Shown: positions 1 through 8,360 of the stretch, in pieces
Numbering within the stretch: the first letter of the stretch is position 1
Layout of the letters: the number at the start of each line of letters is the position of its first letter
Assembly: GCF_001421745.1 (NCBI RefSeq)
Contig: NZ_LMKW01000011.1
Span: 1-64,000 of the forward strand
Reading direction: 5' to 3'
Length of the DNA: 64,000 nucleotides
From: Sphingomonas sp. Leaf230
GTDB lineage: Bacteria > Pseudomonadota > Alphaproteobacteria > Sphingomonadales > Sphingomonadaceae
Program-made: the position numbers and the translations under genes
The notes under the pieces: model-generated
The model's input: only the letters and a program-made list of their open reading frames with translations
What the model was told of the DNA's origin: nothing
Databases searched by the model: none

Positions 1-370
1 CCGACCAAAGCCAGACAGAGCGTCCATTACATATGGAATATGTGAAGGACATATGAGAACGACTTAGCTTTAAACGATACCCCGAACCCTTGAGGAGCCC
101 GGAAACCGCAAGCCGCCGCCCACATGTCCCTTCATCTTAACCTACAATGTCAAAGAGCCGACAAAAATACCGACACTCGCATAACCCTCTCTTCCGAGAA
201 AGCTTGGAGCATCTGGTTTTTTGCGACCGAAGCGGTAGCCGGTGAGGCACCCCGCTGCGGTTCGATGTATCTAAGAGAGCGAACTCAGAACGTCAACAGG
301 GAATTTTTGAAATATGGAATAACGATGACGCGGGAGGGTCGCGGTCCGGTGTCGGGCTCGCGGACATGAG
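1..370. other. Non-coding, relatively AT-rich left edge
   Basis: No convincing gene is visible. The stretch is clearly richer in A and T than the rest of the window, and no reading frame shows family motifs or a credible ribosome binding site. It runs straight into the epoxide-hydrolase remnant, so it may be eroded DNA or the scar of a past rearrangement, but no transposase motif or terminal inverted repeat was recognised. Confidence 0.4.
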
Positions 371-475
371 CGGCTCACCGACTATTGGCGCGCACGGTTC
401 GACTGGCTCGCGCAGGAAGGGCGGCTGAATGAGTTGCCCCAGTTCATCACCCGGATGCTGTTCGTTGATGGCTAG
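371..475 (+). pseudogene. Epoxide hydrolase N-terminal domain fragment
   Basis: A 34-codon stretch ending at TAG (473-475) reads like the start of the epoxide-hydrolase N-terminal (EHN) domain. The segment RLTDYWRARFDW, followed by EGRLNELPQF, matches the conserved tyrosine/tryptophan-rich part of that domain, which normally precedes an alpha/beta-hydrolase core of about 280 residues. Here the frame stops at once and no hydrolase core follows on either strand, so this is a gene relic. The identification rests on motif recognition in a short stretch. Confidence 0.55.
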
Positions 476-499
476 GGCACCCTCGGTATCGCCGTGATG

Positions 500-716
500 G
501 TCAACGCGCACGCGAGCCCTGCCGCATCGAGCGTTGAAAGATTGGCACCCTCCCCGCGAACGGTGACATGAGGTGCGCGGCGTCGCCTAGCAGCGTCACG
601 CCCGTTACTCGCGGCCAGCACGGCAAGGGCGGCAACACGTAGATGCGGCGGACCACCAGGACCTTTTCGCCGCAGGTGATCAGGGCACGCATCGATGGCA
701 CCCAGCCGTTGAACAA
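500..716 (-). pseudogene. FAD-dependent monooxygenase remnant, frameshifted
   Basis: Read on the minus strand this stretch has the C-terminal FAD-binding hallmark of PHBH/TetX-type aromatic monooxygenases: GVTLLGDAAHLMSPFAG in one frame, then EGANLSTLDAA in the next. The intact motif would run GDAAH..SPFAGEGAN, and a single missing G in the G-run near 551-555 explains the shift. Upstream residues (MRALI, then an IYVLPPLPCW region) fit the segment that precedes this motif. The N-terminal Rossmann half is missing. Together with the truncation this is a decayed gene, and it adjoins the epoxide-hydrolase remnant. Confidence 0.65.
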
Positions 717-762
717 AGTCGCTATCCGGGCGGTCGCGACTGGCTGGTTTGCTGCCAGCCAT

Positions 763-968
763 TCCTCGGGCAGATCACATAAGCATTAATGCTGCCACTG
801 GCGTTACGGTGCGCAAGGGATACCCTGCCCGGGCGCCGCCATCATCAATGTGCCCGAATCGATCACCGCCGCGGCGGGTGCTGTGCGGGGATCGGCCGCG
901 TCGAGGTGACCCTCGAAACATTATAAAACCTGTCGGATGATTGCGTGTTGGCGAAATGTCCTCCCGCC
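763..968. other. Intergenic stretch without a recognisable gene
   Basis: About 200 bases lie between the monooxygenase remnant and the 3' end of the lysR gene. A short open stretch on the plus strand could be read as another oxidoreductase fragment (GAAIINVPES), but it is too short to assign. No terminator hairpin followed by a T-run was seen. Confidence 0.3.
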
Positions 969-1853
969 TCACCCATCGAGATAGGCAGCGAGTTCCTCGG
1001 GCGCGGCGTGCGGGAAAGATTGCCGCAGAAAGTCGAGAAAGGCGGACACCCTTGCATTGAGCAGTCTGCGCGACGGGTAAAGTGCCCAAAGGGCGATATC
1101 TGAGTCCGCTATGTCGCCCCAATGCGCCAGCCACCCGTTGGCGATATCGCGACTGACCAGCGACAGCGGTAGCCGGGCGGCCCCTGCCCCAGCGCGCACT
1201 GCGTCGCGGATCATGATCAACGACGACAGGCGCAGCACCGGATCGACCGCGATCGTCGACGTCCCAGCCGCATTGGCAAGCCGCCAGTTTTGCGCGGCAT
1301 CGCCACCGCGCACCACGGCGGTCACGACGCCCGCACTGCGCGGCATGTCAGGCGCGGCCACCACCACCAGTCGGTCGTGGAGAAACGGGCGGCCGACCAG
1401 CGCATCATCTGCCGCGGGATCGACGCGGATCACCAGATCGTAGCCTTCCTCGATCATGTCCACGGCACGATCTTCAGTGGTCACTTCCAGCCGTATTTCG
1501 GTGTGGCGGCGGGAGAACTCTGCAGCCAACCGGCCCATCGCCGTCTGCGAGAACAGCAGCGGTGCGCTGATCCGCAGCCGGCCGCGTACCCGTTCGCTGC
1601 CCGAGGCAATGGCCGCGGCCGTTTCCTCCAATTCGGTCAGCAGCGCGCCGGCGCGTTCGAACAGCGCGCGCCCTTCTTCGGTCAGCTTGAGATCACGTCG
1701 TCCGCGTTCGAACAGCCGCAGGTCGAGCGCTGCCTCCAACTCCCCCACGCGTCGGGACAGCGTCGCCTTGGGCCGGCGCGCGGCACGAGCGGCTTTTCCA
1801 AACCCGCCATGACGGGCGACGAGTATGAAGTCGGCAAGCGCGAGCAGGTCCAT
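969..1853 (-). CDS. LysR-family transcriptional regulator
   Basis: This 294-residue protein is a typical LysR regulator. An N-terminal winged helix-turn-helix (about residues 1-60, containing GGFGKAARAARRPKATLSRRV and LRLFERGRRDLKLTEEG) is followed by a substrate-binding domain that starts near residue 88 (RGRLRISAPLL). The start at 1853 is chosen because MDLLALADFILV is the usual LysR beginning; the longer frame upstream adds residues that fit no family. It is divergent from the NmrA-like gene at 1960 with about 106 bases between them, which is the usual arrangement of a LysR regulator and its target. The effector cannot be told from sequence. Confidence 0.93.
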   Translation of the reverse strand: MDLLALADFILVARHGGFGKAARAARRPKATLSRRVGELEAALDLRLFERGRRDLKLTEEGRALFERAGALLTELEETAAAIASGSERVRGRLRISAPLLFSQTAMGRLAAEFSRRHTEIRLEVTTEDRAVDMIEEGYDLVIRVDPAADDALVGRPFLHDRLVVVAAPDMPRSAGVVTAVVRGGDAAQNWRLANAAGTSTIAVDPVLRLSSLIMIRDAVRAGAGAARLPLSLVSRDIANGWLAHWGDIADSDIALWALYPSRRLLNARVSAFLDFLRQSFPHAAPEELAAYLDG

Positions 1854-1873
1854 AACGTTCCACCAGTGAGACC

Positions 1874-1920
1874 ATGCGTCCAGATTACGCATCTATTTGC
1901 ACGAGCGTGGATCACGCATC
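1874..1920. promoter_or_regulatory. Candidate LysR operator in the divergent promoter
   Basis: The lysR/NmrA intergenic region has a dyad ATGCGT-N7-ACGCAT (1874-1892) and a further half-site ACGCAT at 1914-1919, where ACGCATC repeats directly at a 27-base distance. An interrupted dyad plus a displaced half-site on one face of the helix is typical of LysR recognition and activation sites. This is inferred from position and symmetry only. Confidence 0.45.
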
Positions 1921-1959
1921 TTTGCATCGTCAGCAAGACAAAACGAAGGAGCGAACACC

Positions 1960-2826
1960 ATGACCATTCTCGTGATCGGAGCCACCGGCCGCGTCGGCCG
2001 CCATGTCGTCGACCAACTCATACAGCGCGATGCGCAGGTACGCGTGCTCACGCGCGATCCCGCCAAGGCTGCGTTCCCGGTCGGCGTCGAGGTGATGCAA
2101 GGCGACCTGCTCGACATCGGCGCGCTGCGCGCCGCCTTCTCCGGCGTCAGGACGGTGTTCCTGCTCAATGCGGTAACGGGCGACGAATTCACCCAGGCTA
2201 TCCTCACACTCAACGTCGCGCGCGAAGCCGGCGTCGATCGCGTCGTCTATCTGTCGGTGTTCGACGCCGACCGCGCCGTCAATGTCCCGCACTTTGCGGT
2301 GAAATCGGGGGCCGAGCGGATGCTGGTCGCGATGGGCTTCGGCGCCACCATCCTGCGCCCGACCTACTTCATCGACAATGAGGTGATGGTGAAGGACGTG
2401 ATCCTGCAGCACGGCGTCTACCCGATACCGATCGGCGGCAGGGGCGTGGCGATGGTCGACGCGCGCGACATCGCCGAGGTCGCGGCGATCGAGTTGATCC
2501 GTCGTGAGCGCGCACCGCACACGCTGCCGATCGAGACGATCAACCTGGTCGGCCCCGAGACGCTGACCGGGCTCGACGTCGCGACGATCTGGTCCGACGT
2601 CCTCGGCCGCACCGTCACCTATGGTGGCGACGATCCCAGCGGCTTCGAACAGACCATGGCGACGTTCATGCCGGAATGGATGGCTTATGAGATGCGTCTC
2701 ATGGCCGAGCGCTACGTCAGCGACGGTATGATCCCGGAAGATGGCGACCGCGAGCGTCTCGTGACGCTGCTTGGCCGCCCTCTCCACGGCTACCGCGAGA
2801 CCGCCGCCCGGATCGCTGCCGAATGA
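1960..2826 (+). CDS. NmrA-like NAD(P)-binding oxidoreductase
   Basis: The 288-residue protein belongs to the NmrA/atypical-SDR family. The glycine-rich nucleotide motif VIGATGRVGRHV sits at residues 4-15, followed by RVLTRDPAKAAF at the position where the family binds the adenosine phosphate. A central substrate part (VVYLSVFDAD, TILRPTYFIDNEV) and a C-terminal part with ETLTGLDVATIW follow, as in quinone-oxidoreductase-like SDRs of COG0702. A GAAGGAG ribosome binding site precedes the ATG at 1960; an upstream in-frame ATG at 1897 has no such site. Activation by the divergent LysR protein is likely. Substrate unknown; a role in quinone or electrophile stress is only a guess from the family. 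Confidence 0.88.
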   Translation: MTILVIGATGRVGRHVVDQLIQRDAQVRVLTRDPAKAAFPVGVEVMQGDLLDIGALRAAFSGVRTVFLLNAVTGDEFTQAILTLNVAREAGVDRVVYLSVFDADRAVNVPHFAVKSGAERMLVAMGFGATILRPTYFIDNEVMVKDVILQHGVYPIPIGGRGVAMVDARDIAEVAAIELIRRERAPHTLPIETINLVGPETLTGLDVATIWSDVLGRTVTYGGDDPSGFEQTMATFMPEWMAYEMRLMAERYVSDGMIPEDGDRERLVTLLGRPLHGYRETAARIAAE

Positions 2827-2885
2827 TACTCAGGCAGGGCCCAGCGGTCGGCAGGTTCGCACCCGTCGGCCGCTGGGCTCGCGTA

Positions 2886-3240
2886 TCAGGCAACCGAGAC
2901 CGCATCGGCGGCGATCTTGAGCGGCGTCGCGGGATTGGTGGCGACCTCGAACCCGGTTGCAACGACATCGCCCACATGCATGACCGGTCCCGTGCCCTCG
3001 TGGAACGGCGTCATCATCCCCTCGATCAACAACTTGTAGTCGAGTTATCGAGCCCGCGCGGGAGGGGCATCGCATTGGCGCCGAACTGGGTCGTCGGCGG
3101 ACGGGCCGGCAGCACGAAAGGCGAGGCTCTCGGTGAGTGTATTTACCGCAGCCTTGCTCGCGCGGTGAGTGCTGATGCGGTTTTCAAGGCAAAGCCCGAG
3201 GAACAGCCGGCAACGAGCGCGATGCGCGCTCTTCCTTCCG
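2886..3240 (-). pseudogene. Short-chain dehydrogenase remnant with internal deletion
   Basis: On the minus strand, pieces of a classical SDR lie in order but in different frames: a Rossmann start RIALVAGCSSGFALKTA near 3188-3238, then a piece of the active-site helix ASKAAVNTLTESLAF, then a C-terminal part ending ATNPATPLKIAADAVSVA with a stop at 2886-2888. About 100 central residues, including most of the NAD-fold, are gone. This is a gene that suffered an internal deletion and frameshifts. Its neighbour on the right is the intact GGDEF-EAL gene, whose 3' end begins at once. Confidence 0.6.
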
Positions 3241-5583
3241 CTATGCTGCCCGGCTGATCCTGTTCTCGAGCAGCCCAGCGATGCGGCCACTCTCAACCGG
3301 ACGACTGAATAGATAGCCCTGAATGTTACCGCAGCCCTCACCGCGCAGCAGGTCGAGCTGCCCGGTATCCTCGACGCCCTCGGCGGTCGTTTCCATGTCC
3401 AGCGCGGTCGCCAAGTCGACGATCGCGCGGACGATCGCCGCGGCGCTCGGATCGGTGGCGATGCTGGTGATGAACGAGCGGTCGATCTTGATCTTGTCGA
3501 ACGGGAAGCTGCGCAGGTAGCTGAGCGACGAGTAGCCGGTGCCGAAATCGTCGAGCGCGACGCGGATGCCCATCGCGCGCAGCGTGTGCAGCAACGCGAT
3601 GACCGGGCCCTCGCCGTCGAGGAAGACCGATTCCGTGATCTCGATCTCGAGCCTGTCGGGCGCCAGGCCGCTATGTGCGAGCGCCTGGAGAATGATCGCC
3701 TGCAACCCGCTGTTTCGGAACTGCAGCGGCGAGACGTTGACCGCGACGCGGATATGCTCTGGCCAGTGCATCGCTTGTCGACAGGCTTCCTGCATCACCC
3801 ACTCGCCGATCGCGATGATCAGCCCGGTATCCTCGGCGATCGGGATGAACTCGGCCGGGGGAACGATGCCGCGCTCCGGATGATGCCAGCGCACGAGCGC
3901 TTCGAACCCACCGATCCGGTCCGCCTTCAGGTCGAATACCGGCTGGTAATTGAGCACGAACTGGCCTGCCTGGATCGCCGCGCGAAGGTCGAGCTCGACT
4001 TGCCGACGCCAGCGCGCGGCCGCGTCGAGCGAGGGTTCGAAAAACCGGAACACGCCGCGGCCGTCTTCCTTGGCGAGATACAGCGCGAGGTCGGCATTCT
4101 TGAGCAGTTCGTCGGCGTCCTCGCCATCGACCGGGCCGATCGCGATGCCGATGCTGACCGCGGTCGCGATATGGTGGCCATCGGCCACGACCGGCTGGCG
4201 CATTATGTCGAGGATGCTCTGTGCAAGGATGCGCGGGCGATCGGCATCGAACTGGCCCGAGAGGATCATCGCGTATTCGTCGCCGCCGAGCCGCGAGACC
4301 AGCCCGTCGGGTGCGACCTCGCTCAACATCGTGCCGATCGCCTTCAGCAACGCATCGCCGACCGGATGACCGAGCGTGTCGTTCACGCCCTTGAAGCGAT
4401 CGAGATCGAGACACAGCACCGCGATCCCCCCGCCGGTGCGCCGGACCTGGAGGATCGCCTGGTCGAGCGACTGTCGAAAAAAGGTTCGGTTCGGCAGGCC
4501 GGTGAGGACATCGTGGAACGCGAGATGCGTGATCCGGTTCTCGCGTTCGAGGATGCCGGCGGACATCCGGTCGAAGCTGGCGGCCAGCCTGCTGATCTCG
4601 TCGCGCCCCTTCACGACGATATGCGCGCGACTCCCCTCCTCCAGCGCTCGCGCCGCGGCCTCCAGCGCCGCGATCGGTCCGGCGATTCCCATCGCCAGGC
4701 GCCGGCTGCCCAGCACGACGAGGATCAGCCCGGCCAGCCCGGCTAGTGCGATGCCCGCCTGCAATGGCAGATACGGAGTCAGTGCGGCGTTGAGGGGATA
4801 GCGGATCAGGATCGCCGCCTGCGGTCGATTTGTCAGGCCGGCGAGCGGCTTGGCGATCGCGAACGCGCGGCCGGTCGACAGATTAAGGGTGGCGAGTGTC
4901 CGAGACGACCGCGATGCCTCGACCAGATCGTCGACCGCGGCGTCCGATCCGACCGACCTGTCTGCCGCGTGCCAGCGCCCTGCGCCGTCGCTGCGCATGA
5001 TCGTCGCGATCAGCGGGATCGCAGAAAGCCGTTCGAGCCCCTGCATCTCCATGCCGTCTAGTTGCACCGCGAAGACCACCCAGCCGACCTGCATAGGTGC
5101 CATCACCGGGGACATGATGAGTCGGTACACCTGCCCCGCCACCACCACGACCGCGTCGCGCCGACCGTCCGGAACCGCGAAGGGGAACCGCGCGACCGTC
5201 GCAGCCAGGGCGCCTGAGGGACCCGTGACCTGGCCGTCCTGATCGACCACGAACGCGGCAGTAACCTCTGCCCGGTTGCTGATATTGGCAAGCGCGGACG
5301 CGATCGTCGGCCGATCGCCGCTAGCGACCGCCGCGCGAAATCCGAAATCTCGCGACAAGAGATCGGCCGAGGCGATCAGCGACTGAGACCTGAGCGACCA
5401 GAGCCGGTCGTAGACGCTGCCGCTGGTAACGAGTTCCTGACGCACGGAATCGCGCGCGTGCGTCCAGATCATCACCTGCGCGACGACGGCAAGCAGCACC
5501 AGCGTCACCGCGAACAGGCTTGCGTACAGCACTGACAGCTTGGTCCGGAGATGACGGAACCGCGGCCAGCGCAGACTCATCAC
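3241..5583 (-). CDS. Membrane sensor diguanylate cyclase/phosphodiesterase (HAMP-GGDEF-EAL)
   Basis: This 780-residue inner-membrane protein has a transmembrane helix (about 16-40), a periplasmic sensor of the Cache type (about 41-270), a second helix (about 272-293), a HAMP linker (about 294-347), a GGDEF domain (about 350-512) and an EAL domain (about 525-775). The cyclase signature is GGDEY (433-437), which is usually tolerated. No RxxD inhibitory site precedes it. The EAL domain keeps EALVRW (561-566), DDFGTGYSSL and KIDRSF, so phosphodiesterase activity on cyclic di-GMP is likely. The ATG overlaps the stop of the cupredoxin-like gene by four bases (ATGA), so the two are translationally coupled and the periplasmic protein may feed the sensor. 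Confidence 0.93.
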   Translation of the reverse strand: MMSLRWPRFRHLRTKLSVLYASLFAVTLVLLAVVAQVMIWTHARDSVRQELVTSGSVYDRLWSLRSQSLIASADLLSRDFGFRAAVASGDRPTIASALANISNRAEVTAAFVVDQDGQVTGPSGALAATVARFPFAVPDGRRDAVVVVAGQVYRLIMSPVMAPMQVGWVVFAVQLDGMEMQGLERLSAIPLIATIMRSDGAGRWHAADRSVGSDAAVDDLVEASRSSRTLATLNLSTGRAFAIAKPLAGLTNRPQAAILIRYPLNAALTPYLPLQAGIALAGLAGLILVVLGSRRLAMGIAGPIAALEAAARALEEGSRAHIVVKGRDEISRLAASFDRMSAGILERENRITHLAFHDVLTGLPNRTFFRQSLDQAILQVRRTGGGIAVLCLDLDRFKGVNDTLGHPVGDALLKAIGTMLSEVAPDGLVSRLGGDEYAMILSGQFDADRPRILAQSILDIMRQPVVADGHHIATAVSIGIAIGPVDGEDADELLKNADLALYLAKEDGRGVFRFFEPSLDAAARWRRQVELDLRAAIQAGQFVLNYQPVFDLKADRIGGFEALVRWHHPERGIVPPAEFIPIAEDTGLIIAIGEWVMQEACRQAMHWPEHIRVAVNVSPLQFRNSGLQAIILQALAHSGLAPDRLEIEITESVFLDGEGPVIALLHTLRAMGIRVALDDFGTGYSSLSYLRSFPFDKIKIDRSFITSIATDPSAAAIVRAIVDLATALDMETTAEGVEDTGQLDLLRGEGCGNIQGYLFSRPVESGRIAGLLENRISRAA

Positions 5584-6179
5584 CGGTGCAGCACGAAAGT
5601 CGTGGCAAAGCCGGTGGCGGCGACGTCGATCGGCTGGGACGCGGTGCTGCCGGGCGCGCGAATCGATGGGTGCCAGACACGGACCGTGCCTGTCCCCGCG
5701 GGAACGCCGGTGATGCTGACATGCCCCGCCTGGTCGGTCAGCGCGGCAAACGGGGTGGCAGACACGAACACGAATCCGCTCATCGAGTCATGGATGTTGC
5801 AGCCGAGCGGGACCACACCCGGACGGTCGAACAGGACGGTTCGCGCATCCTCCTGCCCATAGAGTTTCAGATCGAACTTCTTGGTCTTCGAAAACGAATA
5901 GACGTGGTGACGCACCCGGTCGCGATTGGGGAAGCCGACCGTCGCGCCGACGGGGACGATCAGCACATGCGGCTGAAACGCGATGTCGCGCTGTTCGATC
6001 ATGTACGGCCCACGCACCGTCACCGCCGGCGCCTTGGGCGTCTCGATCGTGACCACCGCGCCCGGCAACGGCTTGCCGTCGAAACCACGGACGTCGATCG
6101 CCACCGTGGCGGCATGCGCCGCCATCGGCAGTGCGAGCACGACGATCATCGAGGTCAGGCGGAGGACGGATGCGTACAT
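5580..6179 (-). CDS. Exported cupredoxin-fold (methylamine-utilisation-like) protein
   Basis: The 199-residue product has a signal peptide (MYASVLRLTSMIVVLALPMAAHA) and then a plastocyanin/cupredoxin-like domain. Residues HVLIVPVGATVGFPNRDRVRHH and PLGCNIHDSMSGF carry the His, Cys and His ligands expected of a type 1 copper site (consensus FPN.D...H, CNIHD.M). The start at 6179 is chosen because the signal peptide begins there. Proteins of this group are often labelled methylamine utilization protein, but no methylamine genes are nearby. The coupled GGDEF-EAL gene suggests a copper or redox sensing role in the periplasm (inference). Confidence 0.8.
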   Translation of the reverse strand: MYASVLRLTSMIVVLALPMAAHAATVAIDVRGFDGKPLPGAVVTIETPKAPAVTVRGPYMIEQRDIAFQPHVLIVPVGATVGFPNRDRVRHHVYSFSKTKKFDLKLYGQEDARTVLFDRPGVVPLGCNIHDSMSGFVFVSATPFAALTDQAGHVSITGVPAGTGTVRVWHPSIRAPGSTASQPIDVAATGFATTFVLHR

Positions 6180-6306
6180 AGCTTGGCCTCTAACGGTCCG
6201 AAGATTGCGAAGCCGTAAACGCCACTGACGTCCGGTCATGTCTTTTTCGCTCGGGCTCCGCATCGATAACCCGGCGTGGGAGACCAACAATTAACCAATA
6301 GTCTCC

Positions 6307-7215
6307 ATGAGATACCGGATGATTCGCATGTCGCCATCGACCGTCGCCGGATGCATCGCCAAGCTCGCAGTGGCGATCACCGTCGTGACAGCATCCCCCG
6401 CCGCGGCGCGCGAGGGTCGTGCCGGCGGTAAGCTCATGCTGACCAACGGCGTCACCACGATCGAGGGCAGTTCGGGCGGCGGCATCTCCACATGGGCGCT
6501 GATCGCCGGTAACGAGACCGTCGACGGGATCGGCGGGTCCGCGCATGTCTCGGTCATCCTGCTGCCGGACTATCGGTGGGAAAGCCACGGCGCAGCTATC
6601 GGCGTCCACGACCGGCTGGAACTGAGCTATGCCCGACAGAATCTCGACACGCGCGACGTAGGTGAAAAGCTGGGTATCGGCCGCGGCTATACGCTCAACC
6701 AGGACGTATTCGGTGCCAAGCTGCGCGTCGTCGGCGATGCCGTCTATGGCAGCCCCTACCTGCCGCAGATCGCAATCGGCGCGCAGTACAAGCACAATCT
6801 CGATCCGCAGATCGTCGCTGCGGTCGGTGGACGTCACGCCAGTGGTACCGACATCTACGTGGCTGCCACGAAGCTGCTGCTGCGACAGAGCATCCTGTTC
6901 GGCACCACGATCCGCTATACCAAGGCCAACCAGAACGGCCTGCTCGGGTTCGGGGGCGATCGTGGCTCAAATCGCACTGTCCAGGTCGAGGGCACGCTGG
7001 GCTATCAGATCTCGCGCCAGTTGGTCGTCGGCGGCGAATACCGGTCGAAACCGGACAATCTCGGGTTCGCCAAGGAGAACGACTGGAAGACCGCCTATGC
7101 CGCGTATGCGATCAGCAAAAACCTGACTGCGACCGCGGCCTATGTCGATCTCGGATCGATCGCGACGGCCGAGCGCCAACGCGGCGGCTTCCTGTCGCTC
7201 CAGACCGCCTTCTAG
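6307..7215 (+). CDS. DUF3034 family exported beta-rich protein
   Basis: The 302-residue protein carries an N-terminal signal peptide ending near PAAAREG, then GKLMLTNGVTTIEGSSGGG, which is the conserved opening of DUF3034. The rest alternates aromatic and polar residues in short strands (RLELSYARQNL, TIRYTKANQNGL, GYQISRQLVVGGEYRSKP) and ends in phenylalanine (LQTAF), as outer-membrane beta-barrels do. Function is unknown for the family. Divergent from the cupredoxin/GGDEF-EAL pair and 12 bases upstream of the truncated haemoglobin gene. The exact start is uncertain: ATG codons also occur at 6319 and 6328. Confidence 0.8.
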   Translation: MRYRMIRMSPSTVAGCIAKLAVAITVVTASPAAAREGRAGGKLMLTNGVTTIEGSSGGGISTWALIAGNETVDGIGGSAHVSVILLPDYRWESHGAAIGVHDRLELSYARQNLDTRDVGEKLGIGRGYTLNQDVFGAKLRVVGDAVYGSPYLPQIAIGAQYKHNLDPQIVAAVGGRHASGTDIYVAATKLLLRQSILFGTTIRYTKANQNGLLGFGGDRGSNRTVQVEGTLGYQISRQLVVGGEYRSKPDNLGFAKENDWKTAYAAYAISKNLTATAAYVDLGSIATAERQRGGFLSLQTAF

Positions 7216-7227
7216 GAAACGATTTCG

Positions 7228-7698
7228 ATGCTCTTCCTTGCCCTGCTCGCCCTCCTCCAGACCGCGCCCACGCCGCCCGGCGAGGACCCGGTCGCGCCCC
7301 ATGCAATGAGCGATGCCAATGCCGGAGGCCGCCCGTTCAAAGGCGTTGCCATGCTCGAGGCGTTTAACGGGGTGGCCGGAATCGACCGGATCGTCGACGA
7401 TCTGGTGACGACGAGCCAGGCCGATGCGCGGATCGGCGACATCTTCAAGGGGCAGGACATGATCCGCCTGCGCCGCACGCTGAAGGAGCAGTTCTGCGCC
7501 CTGCTGAACGGCGGTTGCCGTTACACCGGTCGCGACATGGCGACCGCGCACAAGAACCTCGGCATCCAGGCCAAGGACCTGAACGCGCTGGTCGAAAACC
7601 TTCAGGCCGCCATGCGTCGCGAGGGTGTGCCGTTTCCAGTTCAAAACGCCTTCCTCGGCAAGCTTGCCGTTATGAAGCCGGACGTGGTCACCCGGTAG
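7228..7698 (+). CDS. Group I truncated haemoglobin, apparently exported
   Basis: The 156-residue protein has the trHbI core: LEAFNGVAGIDRIVDDLV at the A/B helices, a DIFKGQD stretch, and the proximal haem histidine at H108 in MATAHKNLGI. Before the globin fold lie about 40 extra residues beginning with a hydrophobic run MLFLALLALLQTA that looks like a short signal sequence or membrane anchor, although it has no positive n-region. Two cysteines (C90, C97) flank GG in the E/F region. An AGGAAA ribosome binding site precedes the ATG. It is co-transcribed with DUF3034 and probably binds O2 or NO (family knowledge). Confidence 0.82.
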   Translation: MLFLALLALLQTAPTPPGEDPVAPHAMSDANAGGRPFKGVAMLEAFNGVAGIDRIVDDLVTTSQADARIGDIFKGQDMIRLRRTLKEQFCALLNGGCRYTGRDMATAHKNLGIQAKDLNALVENLQAAMRREGVPFPVQNAFLGKLAVMKPDVVTR

Positions 7699-7853
7699 AA
7701 GCACTCACGGACGTTCAGCTTCCTGTCCCCGCCTCCCAACTTCAGATGCACGATGATGAAGAGGGTCTCGGGGTCCGCAAAAATCAACTGTTGTGAATGA
7801 TTGAGTTTTGAGACGGGCCGGGTTGGTGAGCTCAGCGCCAGAATGCCGGCGAT

Positions 7854-8165
7854 TCATCGCTGCTCAGGCGGTATGTCTCGCAATCGGGCTGACAAATCAC
7901 TGATGTCAGTTGGCTCGAACCTCAGCTGTCGACGGTGCGTCGACGGTGGCCTCTTCGCGACGGATAGTCCCGGCCGCCATTCTGTCGCAGGGCGGATAGG
8001 ACGCGGCGTAAACCCTCCTCCGCAATTCGGGCAGACGTTGAGCAACTCTGTCTCGACGCACGTCGTACGGAACGTACATCCACAAGTGCAAATGCGCGCG
8101 TTCGTCGCCTCGGGCGGCAGATCGCGATCACAGAACTCACAGTTCGGCCTTAGCTCAAGCGCCAT
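7854..8165 (-). CDS. DUF1272 domain zinc-ribbon protein
   Basis: This 103-residue protein begins MALELRPNCEFCDRDLPP and carries paired cysteines (CEFC, ICTCGCTF, CPNCGG), the pattern of the DUF1272 family, which resembles a RING/zinc ribbon. The start at 8165 matches the family's normal N-terminus; an upstream extension would add basic residues foreign to it. The tail after FTPRPIRP is longer than usual and low in motif content. Function unknown. Confidence 0.85.
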   Translation of the reverse strand: MALELRPNCEFCDRDLPPEATNARICTCGCTFRTTCVETELLNVCPNCGGGFTPRPIRPATEWRPGLSVAKRPPSTHRRQLRFEPTDISDLSARLRDIPPEQR

Positions 8166-8360
8166 GATTTCCTTCCGCATCTTGCGTCGCGGCCCGCGCT
8201 GGTTTGGGGGGCTCGACAAGGTGAATGGAGTTACGGCTGTCGCCGATCCGCTTCGGCATTATGTCTGGTGTACGCCCCCGCTCCCCGCGAGCGTCCGCCA
8301 GTGGGTCTCCGTCCTGTCGCCAATTGGACCATTCCGTCGACCGGTACGCTCGGCAGCGAC

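Noticed and set aside
124..369. 81-codon frame at the left edge
   Set aside because: No family resemblance and its composition differs from that of nearby genes; treated as non-coding.
1..475. Insertion sequence or phage remnant at the left edge
   Set aside because: AT-rich composition hints at foreign DNA, but no transposase residues, terminal inverted repeats or target duplications could be identified.
3586..4746. 386-codon plus-strand frame within the GGDEF-EAL gene
   Set aside because: Complement of the strongly supported GGDEF-EAL coding sequence; no domain signature.
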